This document shows positions 35,390 through 44,381 of a DNA stretch of 64,000 nt, one piece after another. Both the position numbers and the translations under genes were made by a program. Source of the stretch: Nitratireductor alexandrii. Lineage in GTDB: Bacteria; Pseudomonadota; Alphaproteobacteria; Rhizobiales; Rhizobiaceae. The stretch lies in the NCBI RefSeq assembly GCF_004000215.1, contig NZ_RBVY01000002.1:1-64000 (forward strand), read 5' to 3'. The notes beneath the pieces are model-generated. The model saw only the letters and a program-made list of their open reading frames with translations. It had not been told where the DNA came from and ran no database searches. The stretch's first letter is position 1, and each line of letters starts with the position of its first letter.

Positions 35390-36634
35390 ATGAAGACCAA
35401 GACGACCGACAGGCTCGTTCGATCGCAGCCCCGCATCGCAAGACGCGACTTTCTGGCCGGCGCCGCCGCGCTCGGCGTGGCTTCGGCAGGCTTTCCGGCC
35501 GTGCTGCGGGCGCAGAGCGACACCGTCAAGATAGGGCTGATCCACCCGGTGACCGGATTCATCTCCTTTTCCGGCACCCAGTGCCGGACCGGCGCACAGA
35601 TGGCGATCGACGACATCAACGCCGCCGGCGGCATCAAGTCGATGGGCGGTGCCATGCTCGAAGCCGTTCTGGGCGACAGCCAGGGCAAGCCCGAAATCGG
35701 CGCGCAGGAAGTAAGCAAGATGGTGGAGGCCGGCGTTGCCGGCATTGTCGCGGGCTATTCCTCCGCGATTTCCCTGGCCACCTCGCAGGAAGCGGCCAAA
35801 ACGAACACGCCCCACGTGGTCGATGTCGGCGTGTCCGACCAGATCACCAGCCGCGGCCTGGCCAATACGTTCCGCTTCGCGCCGGGCTACGGCAAGGTGG
35901 CCGAGATCGCGGTCTCCAATCTCGACACCATCAACAAAGCCGCCGGTTCGCCCGCCAAGAGCGCGATGATCGTGCACGAGGAATCGCTGTTCGGCACCGG
36001 CACCGCCAACCTGTTGACCGAAAAACTGCCGGGCATCGGCATCGAGGTCATGGATGTCATCAAGCACGCCAACCCGACGCGCGACTTCACCAATATCGCC
36101 CTGCAGATCAAGTCGAAGCAGCCGGACCTGATCATTCCGGCCAATTACTACAACGAATACGTACTTCTGGCGCGCACGCTGCAACAGCAGCAGGTCGCGG
36201 CAAAGGGCATCTATTCGGTGCTCGGCGGCGCGGCGTCCAGCTATCAGTTCGTCAATGAGTATCCGCAGGCCGCCGAGCAGATCATGGACTGCAATCACTG
36301 GTTCGATCCGAAATCGGAGGTCGCGATGGAGCGCAAGAAGGCGGCCGAGGCCAAAGGTGTGATCTACACCTACGAGGTGTTCCTGGCCTACAACGCCGTC
36401 GCCTTCCTGGCCGACGCCATCGAGCGCGCCGGCTCGACCGACAAGGAGGCCGTGATCGCGGCGCTCACCGGCTCGACCTGGGACAAGCACGGCATGCCCT
36501 ACGGCCCCACCAAGATGGAAAACGGCCAGAACATGGGCGCCCAGCCGGTCAACACGCAAGTCCAGAATGGCGCCATCGAGGTGATCTTCCCTGAGGAGTT
36601 CGCTTCCGCCGAAGCGGTCTTCCCGATGGGCTGA
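35390..36634 (+). CDS. Liv-type ABC transporter substrate-binding protein
   Basis: 414 residues, with AGGAGGATAGTC before the ATG. The N-terminus has an Arg-Arg segment (RIARRDFLAGAAALGVASAG) typical of Tat export, cleaved near RAQSD. The mature part matches the periplasmic-binding type I fold of branched-chain amino acid/amide transporters (VKIGLIHPVTGFISFSGTQCRTGAQMAIDDINAAGG). Such proteins bind amino acids, urea, short amides or aromatic acids. The operon (hydratase, lyase, HyuBA) suggests a cyclic amide or substituted dicarboxylate rather than leucine. Confidence 0.9.
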   Translation: MKTKTTDRLVRSQPRIARRDFLAGAAALGVASAGFPAVLRAQSDTVKIGLIHPVTGFISFSGTQCRTGAQMAIDDINAAGGIKSMGGAMLEAVLGDSQGKPEIGAQEVSKMVEAGVAGIVAGYSSAISLATSQEAAKTNTPHVVDVGVSDQITSRGLANTFRFAPGYGKVAEIAVSNLDTINKAAGSPAKSAMIVHEESLFGTGTANLLTEKLPGIGIEVMDVIKHANPTRDFTNIALQIKSKQPDLIIPANYYNEYVLLARTLQQQQVAAKGIYSVLGGAASSYQFVNEYPQAAEQIMDCNHWFDPKSEVAMERKKAAEAKGVIYTYEVFLAYNAVAFLADAIERAGSTDKEAVIAALTGSTWDKHGMPYGPTKMENGQNMGAQPVNTQVQNGAIEVIFPEEFASAEAVFPMG

Positions 36635-36648
36635 TCGCAGTCGCGACG

Positions 36649-36678
36649 CGCTCCGCCGCGCCCCGGCCCGGCGGAGCG
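36649..36678 (+). other. Strong intercistronic hairpin after the Liv binding-protein gene
   Basis: CGCTCCGCCG and CGGCGGAGCG form a perfect 10-bp stem with a 10-base loop, 14 bases after the stop and 20 bases before the permease ATG, without a T tract. It parallels the hairpin after the other binding-protein gene (17556-17579) and probably keeps the binding-protein message abundant. Confidence 0.6.
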
Positions 36679-36698
36679 ACAGCAATGCGGACACCGAC

Positions 36699-37571
36699 AT
36701 GCCCGATCTCGCCATCATCATCCCCTCGGTTCTCAACGGCATCACCACCGGCGCGCTCTACGCGCTGGTGGCGCTCGGGCTGACGCTGATCTACGGCGTT
36801 CTGCACATCATCAATTTCGCCCATGGCGCGCTTTTGATGCTCGGCCTTTACGCCGTCTATTATCTCAAGGCGCGCTTCGGCATCGATCCCTACCTGGCGC
36901 TGCTGATCGTGCCGCCGGCGATGTTTGCCCTCGGCTATGCGCTGCAGCGCGGCATTATCGGCCGCGCCAGCCACGGTCGCGACGAGAACATCCTGCTCGT
37001 CACGCTCGGTCTGGCGATCGTCATCGAGAACCTGTCGTTGTTTTTCTTCCGCTCCGACACCCGCATCATCGACACGCCCTATTCCTTCGAGACGGTCGAG
37101 ATCCTCGGCGCCTTCCTGCCACTGCCCAAAGTGGTGGCGTTCGCCGGCGCCATCGTCACCGCCGCGCTTTTGTGGCTGGTCATGGCGCGCACCGATCTCG
37201 GCCGGGCCATCCGCGCCGTGGCCAAGGAAAAGAAGGGCACGGCCCTGGTCGGCATCGACACCGATCATGTCTACGCGATGAGCTACGGGCTCGGCATTGC
37301 TTGTTTGGGCGTTGCCGCCTGCCTGCTTCTGCCGAGCTATTACGTCAATCCGCAGGTCGGCCACGGCTTCGTGCTGATCGCGTTCACCATCGTCGTACTG
37401 GGGGGCATGGGATCGTTCGTCGGCGCGTTGATCGGTGGCTTCGTCATCGGCGTGGTCGAGGCGATGGGCGGGTTGTTCCTCGGCGAGAGCCTGGGCCAGA
37501 TCGGCATTTTCGCGATCTTCATCCTGGTGCTGATCTTCCGGCCGACCGGCCTCCTGGGGCACAGGGTCTAG
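36699..37571 (+). CDS. Liv-type ABC permease, LivH family
   Basis: 290 residues with about eight membrane helices. Family-typical motifs are NGITTGALYALVALGLTLIYGVLHIINFAHGALLMLG at the N-terminus, AVAKEKKGTALVGIDTDHVYAMSYGLG and VVLGGMGSFVGALIGGFVIGVVEA, the last being the ATPase-docking segment. It forms the channel with the LivM-type subunit, whose ATG begins three bases after this stop. Confidence 0.93.
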   Translation: MPDLAIIIPSVLNGITTGALYALVALGLTLIYGVLHIINFAHGALLMLGLYAVYYLKARFGIDPYLALLIVPPAMFALGYALQRGIIGRASHGRDENILLVTLGLAIVIENLSLFFFRSDTRIIDTPYSFETVEILGAFLPLPKVVAFAGAIVTAALLWLVMARTDLGRAIRAVAKEKKGTALVGIDTDHVYAMSYGLGIACLGVAACLLLPSYYVNPQVGHGFVLIAFTIVVLGGMGSFVGALIGGFVIGVVEAMGGLFLGESLGQIGIFAIFILVLIFRPTGLLGHRV

Positions 37572-37573
37572 AG

Positions 37574-38554
37574 ATGCGTTCGCTGCTGCTCCTGTTCGCG
37601 GTCTTCCTTGTCATCGGGGCAGCCCCGGTGCTGGTCGTTTCGGAATTCTGGCTCGACGTCATCATCATGACGCTTTACGCCGCGCTGCTGGGCCAGGCCT
37701 GGAACATTCTTGGCGGCTATGGCGGCCAGTTCTCCTTCGGCCATGCCGCCTATTTCGGTACCGGCGCCTATACCGTCGCGGTGCTGCAGGTGCAGTTCGG
37801 CGTCAATCCCTGGATCGGGCTTGTCGCCGGCGCGCTGACGGCGGGAGCGGTCGCCGCCTTCATCGGCTTTTCCACCTTCCGCTACGGCCTGCGCGGTTCT
37901 TATTTCGCGCTGGTCACGCTCGCCTTCGCCGAGGTCCTGCGCATCCTGTCGAACTCGGTCGAGGTCACCGGCGCCGGCGTTGGTATCCTGATCCCGCTGG
38001 AGCGCAGCCTGGCCAATCTGCAATTCGCTTCCAAGACATCCTATTTCTGGCTGATCTGGACGATGACGCTGGCGGCCTTCCTCGTCGTGTGGTGGATCGG
38101 GAATTCGCGGTTCGGCGCCAGGCTGATGGCGGTGCGCGACAATGAGGAGGCCGCCCGCGCGCTCGGCGTCGATGCGTTTCGCGTCAAGATGGGCGCGATC
38201 GTGCTGTCGGGTGTCTTTTCCGGCCTGGCCGGGGTCTTTTACGCGCAATATCTGCTCTATCTCGACCCGTCGATCGCCTACGGTCCGGCGGTCTCCATCG
38301 AAAGCCTGCTGGTGCCGATTATCGGCGGCATGGGCACGCTGTTCGGTCCCCTGCTCGGTGCCGCCGCAATCCACGCCGTTTCCGAGTTCACCAGCGAGGT
38401 GACCGGCGACGCGCCGGGCATCAGCCTGGCCGTTTACGGCGCGCTGCTGGTTGTCATGGTCACCTTCATGCCGCGCGGCCTGGCCGGCCTCGTCGGCCGT
38501 CTCGGCGCCCGGCGCGGCGCGCGCGCCCTCGCCGTGGAGCGCCGCCATGCTTGA
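37574..38554 (+). CDS. Liv-type ABC permease, LivM family
   Basis: 326 residues from the ATG at 37574. Hallmarks are AWNILGGYGGQFSFGHAAYFGTGAYT, FRYGLRGSYFALVTLAFAEVLRI, MAVRDNEEAARALGVDAFRVKMGAIVLSG and a docking loop near PIIGGMGTLFGPLLGA. Its last eight bases (ATGCTTGA) contain the start of the LivG-type gene, so termination and reinitiation are coupled. The C-terminus is a short Arg/Ala-rich tail. Confidence 0.93.
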   Translation: MRSLLLLFAVFLVIGAAPVLVVSEFWLDVIIMTLYAALLGQAWNILGGYGGQFSFGHAAYFGTGAYTVAVLQVQFGVNPWIGLVAGALTAGAVAAFIGFSTFRYGLRGSYFALVTLAFAEVLRILSNSVEVTGAGVGILIPLERSLANLQFASKTSYFWLIWTMTLAAFLVVWWIGNSRFGARLMAVRDNEEAARALGVDAFRVKMGAIVLSGVFSGLAGVFYAQYLLYLDPSIAYGPAVSIESLLVPIIGGMGTLFGPLLGAAAIHAVSEFTSEVTGDAPGISLAVYGALLVVMVTFMPRGLAGLVGRLGARRGARALAVERRHA

Positions 38555-39293
38555 GGTCGCCGGCCTGTCCAAGAATTTCGGCGGCGTTCAGGCCGCCCGT
38601 GATGTCGGTTTCACCGTGCCGCAAGGCGTGATCGCCTCGCTGATCGGTCCCAACGGCGCCGGCAAGACGACCCTGTTTGCGATGATCACCGGCTTTCATC
38701 GCCCCGACCGCGGCACGGTGCGGTTTTGCGGCGAGGACATCACCGGCCTTTCGCCCGAGGCGATCGCCCGGCGCGGCATGGTCCGCACCTTTCAGATCGT
38801 CCAGCCCTTCGCCGGCCAGACGGTGCGCGACAACATCGCCGTCGGCGCCCATCTTCACATCGCCTCGCGGGCCGGCGCGCTCGCCTATGCCGGCGAGGTG
38901 GCGCGCAAGGTCGGGCTCGGTGACCGGCTCGACATCGACGCGGCCGCGCTGACCGTCGCCGGGCGCAAACGGCTCGAAGTCGCCCGCGCGCTCGCCACCC
39001 GGCCGAAGCTGATCCTGCTCGACGAGGTCATGGCCGGGCTCAACCCGTCCGAGATCGAGGCGGTGATCCCGGTCATTCGCGCGATCCGCGACGCGGGCGT
39101 GACCGTGCTTTTGATCGAGCACGTCATGCAGGCGGTGATGAGCCTGTCGGAACATACCTGGGTGCTCAATCAGGGCGCAATCATCGCCGAGGGCACGGCG
39201 TCGGACGTGGTCGCCGATCCGCGCGTGATCGAAGCCTATCTGGGCAAGGGCATGGCCGAGCGCATGCGCGCCAGGGAGGCGGCCAATGCTTGA
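38547..39293 (+). CDS. Liv-type ABC ATP-binding protein, LivG family
   Basis: 248 residues, starting inside the end of the LivM gene. Walker A is GPNGAGKTT, Walker B LILLDEVMAGLNPSE, switch His in LLIEHVMQAVMSL. The ABC signature is the divergent LTVAGRKRLEVARAL instead of LSGGQ, a known LivG-subfamily variation. Its end overlaps the LivF-type start by the same eight bases, ATGCTTGA, seen at its own start. Confidence 0.93.
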   Translation: MLEVAGLSKNFGGVQAARDVGFTVPQGVIASLIGPNGAGKTTLFAMITGFHRPDRGTVRFCGEDITGLSPEAIARRGMVRTFQIVQPFAGQTVRDNIAVGAHLHIASRAGALAYAGEVARKVGLGDRLDIDAAALTVAGRKRLEVARALATRPKLILLDEVMAGLNPSEIEAVIPVIRAIRDAGVTVLLIEHVMQAVMSLSEHTWVLNQGAIIAEGTASDVVADPRVIEAYLGKGMAERMRAREAANA

Positions 39294-39990
39294 GGTAGCG
39301 GGTCTGCGCGGCGGTTATGGCGCGGTCGAGGTGCTGCGCGGCGTCGACATCGACATTGCCCGTGGCGAGATCGTCGCGCTGCTTGGCTCCAACGGCGTCG
39401 GCAAGACGACCTTCGCCGCGCTTCTGTCCGGGCTTCTGCCCTGCCGCGGCGGCACCATCCGCTTTGCCGGCCACGACATCACCCGGCTCGGCGCGCGGCG
39501 CATCGTCGAGCTCGGCCTGATCCAGGTGCCGGAAGGCCGGCATATCTTTCCCAATCTCACGGTGCGCGAAAATCTCGAGCTCGGCGCCTATCGGCGCGGC
39601 AAGCCCAACCGTGCCGCCAACATCGCCCGCGTCGGCGAGACGTTTCCCCGGCTCGCCGAGCGGTTCGATCAGAAGGCCGGCACCTTGTCGGGCGGCGAAC
39701 AGCAGATGCTGGCGATCGGGCGCGGCATGATGGCGGAACCCGAATTGCTGATCCTCGACGAGCCGTCGATCGGCCTGTCGCCGCTTTTGGTGGAAGAAAT
39801 GTTCGCCCTGATCCGGCAGCTCAACGAGGCCGGACTGACGATCCTGCTGGTCGAACAGAACGTTCTGCAGTCGCTCGAGATCGCCGACCGCGCCTTTGTC
39901 ATGGAGAACGGCGAAATCCGCCTGTCCGGCAAGGCCGCCGCCATGCTCGACGATCCCGAATTGCAACGCTCCTATCTCGGGCTGGTGTGA
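39286..39990 (+). CDS. Liv-type ABC ATP-binding protein, LivF family
   Basis: 234 residues. Walker A is GSNGVGKTT, signature LSGGEQQMLAIGRGM, Walker B LLILDEPSIGLSP, with the LivF-typical GLIQVPEGRHIFPNLTVRENLELGAY. It ends TGATG, the last base being shared with the ATG of the aconitase-family large subunit, which ties the importer directly to the catabolic enzymes. Confidence 0.94.
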   Translation: MLEVAGLRGGYGAVEVLRGVDIDIARGEIVALLGSNGVGKTTFAALLSGLLPCRGGTIRFAGHDITRLGARRIVELGLIQVPEGRHIFPNLTVRENLELGAYRRGKPNRAANIARVGETFPRLAERFDQKAGTLSGGEQQMLAIGRGMMAEPELLILDEPSIGLSPLLVEEMFALIRQLNEAGLTILLVEQNVLQSLEIADRAFVMENGEIRLSGKAAAMLDDPELQRSYLGLV

Positions 39991-41267
39991 TGGCGCACAC
40001 CTTGGCGCAGAAGATCATCGCAAGCGCGGCCGGCCGCGACACGGTCGCGCCTGGAGAGGTCGTCACCGCCGCCGTCGATCTCGCCATGATCCACGATTCG
40101 GGCGGCCCGCGCCGGGTCGAGCCGATCCTGCGCGAACTGGGCGTCGGGCTGTTCGATGCGCAAAAAGTGGTGCTGATCTCCGATCATTTCGTGCCCGGCG
40201 ACACAGACGAGGGCGCCCGCATTCTCGAACTCACCCGGCAGTGGGCGCGCCAGCGCAAGGTCGCCTTCCATGACGGCGAGGGCATCTGTCACGTCGTCCT
40301 GCCCGAGCGCGGCCATCTCAGGCCCGGCATGTTCGTGGTCGGGGGCGACAGCCATTCCCCGACCGGCGGCGCCTTCGGCGCCTATATGTTCGGGGTCGGC
40401 GCGACCGAGATGGCGGGCGTGCTGGCGACCGGCGAGATCTGGCTCAAGGTTCCCGAAACGATCTTGATCGAATGGCAAAACCGGCTCGGGCCCGGGGTCG
40501 TCGCCAAGGACATGATGCTGGCGCTGTGCGCACGGCTGGGCATGGATGGCGGACGCTACCAGGCGGTCGAATATGCCGGCGAGGCGGTCGCGGCACTGTC
40601 GATGCAGGAGCGCATGACCCTGTCCAACATGGCCGCCGAACTGGGCGCGCAGGCGGGCCTGATCGCGCCCGACGCCACGACGGTGGCCTGGCTTGCCGCG
40701 CATGGCGGCGATGCCGGCGACTGGGGCTGGCTCAACACCGATCCCGGCGCGGCGCTGCTCGAACATCATGTCTTCGACGCCGCCGCACTCGCCCCGCAAG
40801 TGGCCGCGCCGCATTCGCCGGCCAATGCCGGTCCGGTCGGCGAGGCGCCGCCGACGAGCATCGACGTCGCCTATATCGGCGCCTGCACCGGCGCCAAATA
40901 TGACGATCTCAAAAACGCCGCGGCGATCCTGAAAGGCCGGCGCCTGGCCGCTGGCGTCGCGCTGATGGTGGCGCCGTCCTCGCGCCGCGACCAGGAGCGC
41001 GCGGCCGCCGACGGCATCATGGCCGTGTTCGAAGGCGCCGGCGCGCGCATCCTGCCCAATGCCTGCGGCATCTGCGCCGGCTATGGCGCCGACCGGCTCG
41101 GCGAGGACGTCACCTGCATCTCCTCGACCGCGCGCAATTTCCGCGGGCGCATGGGGGCGGCGTCGGCGAAAGTGTGGCTTGGCTCTCCCTATACCGTGGC
41201 GGCCGCGGCGGTCGCCGGCCGCATCGTCGATCCGCGCGACCTGCTGGCCGGCGGAGACACGGCATGA
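39990..41267 (+). CDS. Aconitase-family hydratase, large subunit (LeuC/DmdA-like)
   Basis: 425 residues from the ATG at 39990 (a GTG three bases earlier is also open). The three [4Fe-4S] cysteines are C299 in IGACTGAKYDDL and C359/C362 in NACGICAGYG. Active-site motifs include MIHDSGGPR, FHDGEGICHVVLPERG and VVGGDSHSPTGGAFGAYMFGVGATEMA. This is the two-subunit isopropylmalate isomerase / homoaconitase / dimethylmaleate hydratase group. The genuine LeuC of leucine synthesis is unlikely because the next gene but one is a PrpB/dimethylmalate-lyase-like enzyme and there are no leu genes. It hydrates a substituted maleate or isomerises a malate derivative. Confidence 0.9.
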   Translation: MAHTLAQKIIASAAGRDTVAPGEVVTAAVDLAMIHDSGGPRRVEPILRELGVGLFDAQKVVLISDHFVPGDTDEGARILELTRQWARQRKVAFHDGEGICHVVLPERGHLRPGMFVVGGDSHSPTGGAFGAYMFGVGATEMAGVLATGEIWLKVPETILIEWQNRLGPGVVAKDMMLALCARLGMDGGRYQAVEYAGEAVAALSMQERMTLSNMAAELGAQAGLIAPDATTVAWLAAHGGDAGDWGWLNTDPGAALLEHHVFDAAALAPQVAAPHSPANAGPVGEAPPTSIDVAYIGACTGAKYDDLKNAAAILKGRRLAAGVALMVAPSSRRDQERAAADGIMAVFEGAGARILPNACGICAGYGADRLGEDVTCISSTARNFRGRMGAASAKVWLGSPYTVAAAAVAGRIVDPRDLLAGGDTA

Positions 41268-41770
41268 GCGGGCGCGTTTTCCTGTTCGGCGACGACATCG
41301 ACACCGACCAGCTCGCGCCGGGCGCCTATATGAAGGGCGGCATCGAGGCGCTGGCCGCCCATTGCCTGGAAACGGCGCGGCCGGATTTCGCCGCCACCGT
41401 GCAGCCCGGCGATGTCGTGGTGGCGGGCCGGAATTTCGGCATGGGCTCCTCGCGCGAGCAGGCCGCCGAGGCCTTGAAACATCTCGGCGTCGCCGGGGTG
41501 GTGGCGCGCTCCTTCGCCGGCATTTTCTATCGCAACGCCATCAATCTCGGCCTGCCGGTTCTGGTCGGCGCGGATCTGGACGCGGTCGCGGATGGGGAGC
41601 GGGCGGTGCTCGACCTGGACGCAAGCCGGTTGCGGCTGCCCGACCGCGACGTCTGCGTGCGTCTTGAGCCCTTGCCCGACAATCTCAGGCGCATGCTGCG
41701 TGACGGCGGCCTGGTGCCGCATCTCAAGAAGCGCTTCGCCGCGGAGCGCGCGCGGGAGACGGGCCGATGA
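41264..41770 (+). CDS. Aconitase-family hydratase, small subunit (LeuD/DmdB-like)
   Basis: 168 residues, overlapping the large subunit by four bases (ATGA). It starts RVFLFGDDIDTDQLAPGAYMKGGIEAL; the loop AYMKGGIE takes the place of the YLRT/YLRE specificity loop that distinguishes isopropylmalate from homoaconitate enzymes, so a different substrate is implied. GRNFGMGSSREQAAEALKHLG is the catalytic swivel-domain motif, with Met where LeuD usually has Cys. It overlaps the next gene by four bases. Confidence 0.9.
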   Translation: MSGRVFLFGDDIDTDQLAPGAYMKGGIEALAAHCLETARPDFAATVQPGDVVVAGRNFGMGSSREQAAEALKHLGVAGVVARSFAGIFYRNAINLGLPVLVGADLDAVADGERAVLDLDASRLRLPDRDVCVRLEPLPDNLRRMLRDGGLVPHLKKRFAAERARETGR

Positions 41771-42636
41771 GCCTCAAGAAACGATTGCAGACGTCACCGA
41801 TCCTGCTCGCGCCGGGCGTCTACGACGCCCTGTCGGGCCTGATCGCCGAGCAGGCCGGGGCGGAGGCCGTCTACCTGTCGGGCGCCTCGATCGCCTATAC
41901 GCGCTTCGGCCGGCCCGATATCGGGCTGGTCTCGATGAGCGAGGTCGCCGACACCATCGCCGCGCTGCGCGACCGGGTGAGCCTGCCGATCGTGGTCGAC
42001 GCCGATAACGGTTTCGGCAACGCGCTCAACGTACAACGCACCGTGCGCGTGTTCGAGCGCATGGGTGCCGGCGCCCTCCAGCTCGAAGATCAGACGATGC
42101 CCAAGCGCTGCGGGCATCTCGACGGCAAATCGCTGATTTCGACGGCGGAGATGGCGGGCAAGATCCGCGCCGCCTGCGATGCCCGCGCCAGCGAGGAAAC
42201 CCTGATCATCGGCCGCACCGACGCGATCGCGGTCGAAGGTTTCGAGGCCGCCCTCGACCGGGCCGAGACCTATGTCGAGGCCGGCGCCGACATGCTTTTT
42301 GTCGAGGCCCCGCAATCGCTGGCCGAGATCGGCGAGATCGTCCAGCGCTTCAAGGGGCGCGTGCCGCTGATGGCCAATATGGTGGAGGGCGGCAAGACCC
42401 CGGCGATGGATGCCGCGGGCCTGGAGGCGCTCGGCTTCGACCTGGTCATCTTTCCGGGTGGGGTGGTGCGTGCGGTCGCGGCGACGGCGCGCGCCTATTA
42501 CGCCAACCTGCTGGGCACCGGCTCGAACCAGGCCTTTCGCGACCGCATGTTCGATTTCGCGGGGCTGAACGGGGTCATCGGCACGCCGGAGCTGCTCGCC
42601 GAAGGCAAGCGCTATGACGCGGAGGACGATCAATGA
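41767..42636 (+). CDS. Isocitrate lyase/PEP mutase-family C-C lyase (2,3-dimethylmalate lyase / PrpB-like)
   Basis: 289 residues. The superfamily active site is present: VVDADNGFGNALNV (Asp78/Asp80 for Mg2+), QLEDQTMPKRCGH with the KRCGH loop (Cys115) that in lyases supplies the acid/base Cys, and IIGRTDAIAVEGFE. Loss of this Cys marks mutases and hydrolases, so lyase activity is likely. Relatives are methylisocitrate lyase and 2,3-dimethylmalate lyase, which yields pyruvate plus propionate. Coupled to the hydratase subunits, it should cleave the hydrated product. Its stop overlaps hyuB (ATGA). Confidence 0.9.
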   Translation: MSLKKRLQTSPILLAPGVYDALSGLIAEQAGAEAVYLSGASIAYTRFGRPDIGLVSMSEVADTIAALRDRVSLPIVVDADNGFGNALNVQRTVRVFERMGAGALQLEDQTMPKRCGHLDGKSLISTAEMAGKIRAACDARASEETLIIGRTDAIAVEGFEAALDRAETYVEAGADMLFVEAPQSLAEIGEIVQRFKGRVPLMANMVEGGKTPAMDAAGLEALGFDLVIFPGGVVRAVAATARAYYANLLGTGSNQAFRDRMFDFAGLNGVIGTPELLAEGKRYDAEDDQ

Positions 42637-44381
42637 GCGGCACCGCGACCGTCGACGCCGTGACGCTGGCGATCCTGAAGGGCCGGCTGGAGCAGATCGC
42701 CGACGAGATGGATGCCACCTTGTTCCGCTCCGCCTTCAACCCGATCATCGCCGAGGCGCATGACGCCTCGCACGGCATCTACGACGCGGCGACCGGCGAG
42801 ACCCTGGTCCAGGGCAAGTCCGGCCTGCCGATCTTCGTCGGCGTGATGGCCTTCGCCGTGCAGGCGGTCATCGAGAAGGCCAGGCACCGGGGCGGCATCC
42901 ACGAGGGGGATGTCTGGATCTTCAACGATCCCTATGACGGCGGCACCCATCTGTCCGACTTCCGGCTGGTCAAGCCGGTCTTCCGCGACGGCGCGGTGTT
43001 CTGCTTTCTCGCTTCGGTCGGCCATTGGCACGATGTCGGCGGCAATGTGCCGGGCAATTACAATCCCGCCGCCACCGAGTGTTTTCAGGAAGGCATGCTG
43101 ATCCCGCCGGTCAAGCTCTATGATGGCGGCGCGTTCCGCCAGGACGTGGTCGACATCCTGTCGGCCAATTCGCGCCTGCCGATGTCGCTCTACGGTGACC
43201 TGAACGGCCAGATCAACGCGCTCGAACTCGGCGAAAAACGCATGCACGCGCTGATCGACGATTATGGCGCGCCGACGATTTCCGCAGCACTTGCTGCCCT
43301 GAAGGCGCGTGCGGCGGAGATGATGCGCGCCCAGATCGCCGAATTGCCGGCCGGAACCGTGTCGGCGGAGGATTTTCTCGACAATGACGGCATCGTCGAC
43401 GAGCCGCTGAGGATCGCGCTCGATTTGACGGTCGGCGACGGCCGCATGGTGATGGATTTTTCGCGCTCATCGCCGGCCTGTGCCGGCCCGGTCAACATCT
43501 CGCGCGCCACCACGGTGGCGGCTTGTTATGTCGCGCTGAAACATATTTTCGGCGACGTGCCGGCCAATGCCGGGGTACTCGAGCCGGTGGAGTTCCGCAT
43601 CGATCCCGGCTCGCTGCTTTCCGTCACCGCACCGAAACCGGTCGGCGGGTACACCGAAACCATCCTGCGCCTGATCGACGTCGTCTTCCAGGCGGTCGCC
43701 CGGATCGCGCCGGAGCCGGCGATGGCCTGTGCCTACGGCACCATCAACGCGCTGTCTCTGGCCGGCCATCGCGGTACCGGCCAGCGTTGGGTGATGTTTT
43801 CCTTCTTCGGCGGCGGCCACGGCGCCCATGGCGGCGGCGACGGCCTCAACCACGGCAACGCGCCGATCTCGACCGCCACCATCCCTCCGCTCGAAATCCT
43901 GGAAGCGGCCTATCCGGTACGCTTCACGCAATGGGCGCTGCGCCCGGATTCGGGCGGCCCCGGACGCTATCGCGGTGGGCTCGGCGCCATCTACGAGATC
44001 GAGCTTCTGGAAGAGCGGGCCGACGTGTTCTTGTTCGGCGAGCGCGGCCGTTTCGCCCCGCGCGGCGTCGTCGGTGGCGGCGACGGGGCAAAAAACCGCT
44101 TCGCCTACCAGCAGAACGATGGCGAGCACCGGCCGCCGATGGTGTCCAAGACGGTCGGCGTCCAGCTTGCCCGCGGCCAGCGCCTGCGGCTCGAAACGCC
44201 GGGCGGCGGCGGCTACGGTCCGGCCTTTTCACGCCCGATCGAGGAGGTCGCGCGCGACCTGCGGCTCGGTTTCGTCAGCGTCGAACAGGCGGCCGCCAGC
44301 TATGGCGTGGCGTTTTCGACGGACGGCACCGTTGACGACGAGGCCACCCGCCAACTGCGCAGCCGGGAGGCCGCCACGTGA
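42633..44381 (+). CDS. hyuB: HyuB-family ATP-dependent amidohydrolase, beta subunit (second locus)
   Basis: 582 residues, overlapping the lyase gene by four bases. The Hydantoinase_B domain shows DAVTLAILKGRLEQIADEMDATLFRSAFNPIIAEAHDASHGIYD, GDVWIFNDPYDGGTHLSDFRLVKPVF and GGHGAHGGGDGLNHGNAPISTATIPPLEILE, then PGRYRGGLGAIYEIELL. Here HyuB precedes HyuA, the reverse of the first locus, and the two pairs differ throughout, so they are not a local duplication. It would open a cyclic amide, imide or 5-oxoproline-like ring at the cost of ATP together with HyuA. Confidence 0.88.
   Translation: MSGTATVDAVTLAILKGRLEQIADEMDATLFRSAFNPIIAEAHDASHGIYDAATGETLVQGKSGLPIFVGVMAFAVQAVIEKARHRGGIHEGDVWIFNDPYDGGTHLSDFRLVKPVFRDGAVFCFLASVGHWHDVGGNVPGNYNPAATECFQEGMLIPPVKLYDGGAFRQDVVDILSANSRLPMSLYGDLNGQINALELGEKRMHALIDDYGAPTISAALAALKARAAEMMRAQIAELPAGTVSAEDFLDNDGIVDEPLRIALDLTVGDGRMVMDFSRSSPACAGPVNISRATTVAACYVALKHIFGDVPANAGVLEPVEFRIDPGSLLSVTAPKPVGGYTETILRLIDVVFQAVARIAPEPAMACAYGTINALSLAGHRGTGQRWVMFSFFGGGHGAHGGGDGLNHGNAPISTATIPPLEILEAAYPVRFTQWALRPDSGGPGRYRGGLGAIYEIELLEERADVFLFGERGRFAPRGVVGGGDGAKNRFAYQQNDGEHRPPMVSKTVGVQLARGQRLRLETPGGGGYGPAFSRPIEEVARDLRLGFVSVEQAAASYGVAFSTDGTVDDEATRQLRSREAAT

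Noticed and set aside
39990-41770. leuC and leuD of leucine biosynthesis
   Set aside because: The small-subunit specificity loop differs, no leuA or leuB is near, and the genes are coupled to an importer, a C-C lyase and hyuBA.
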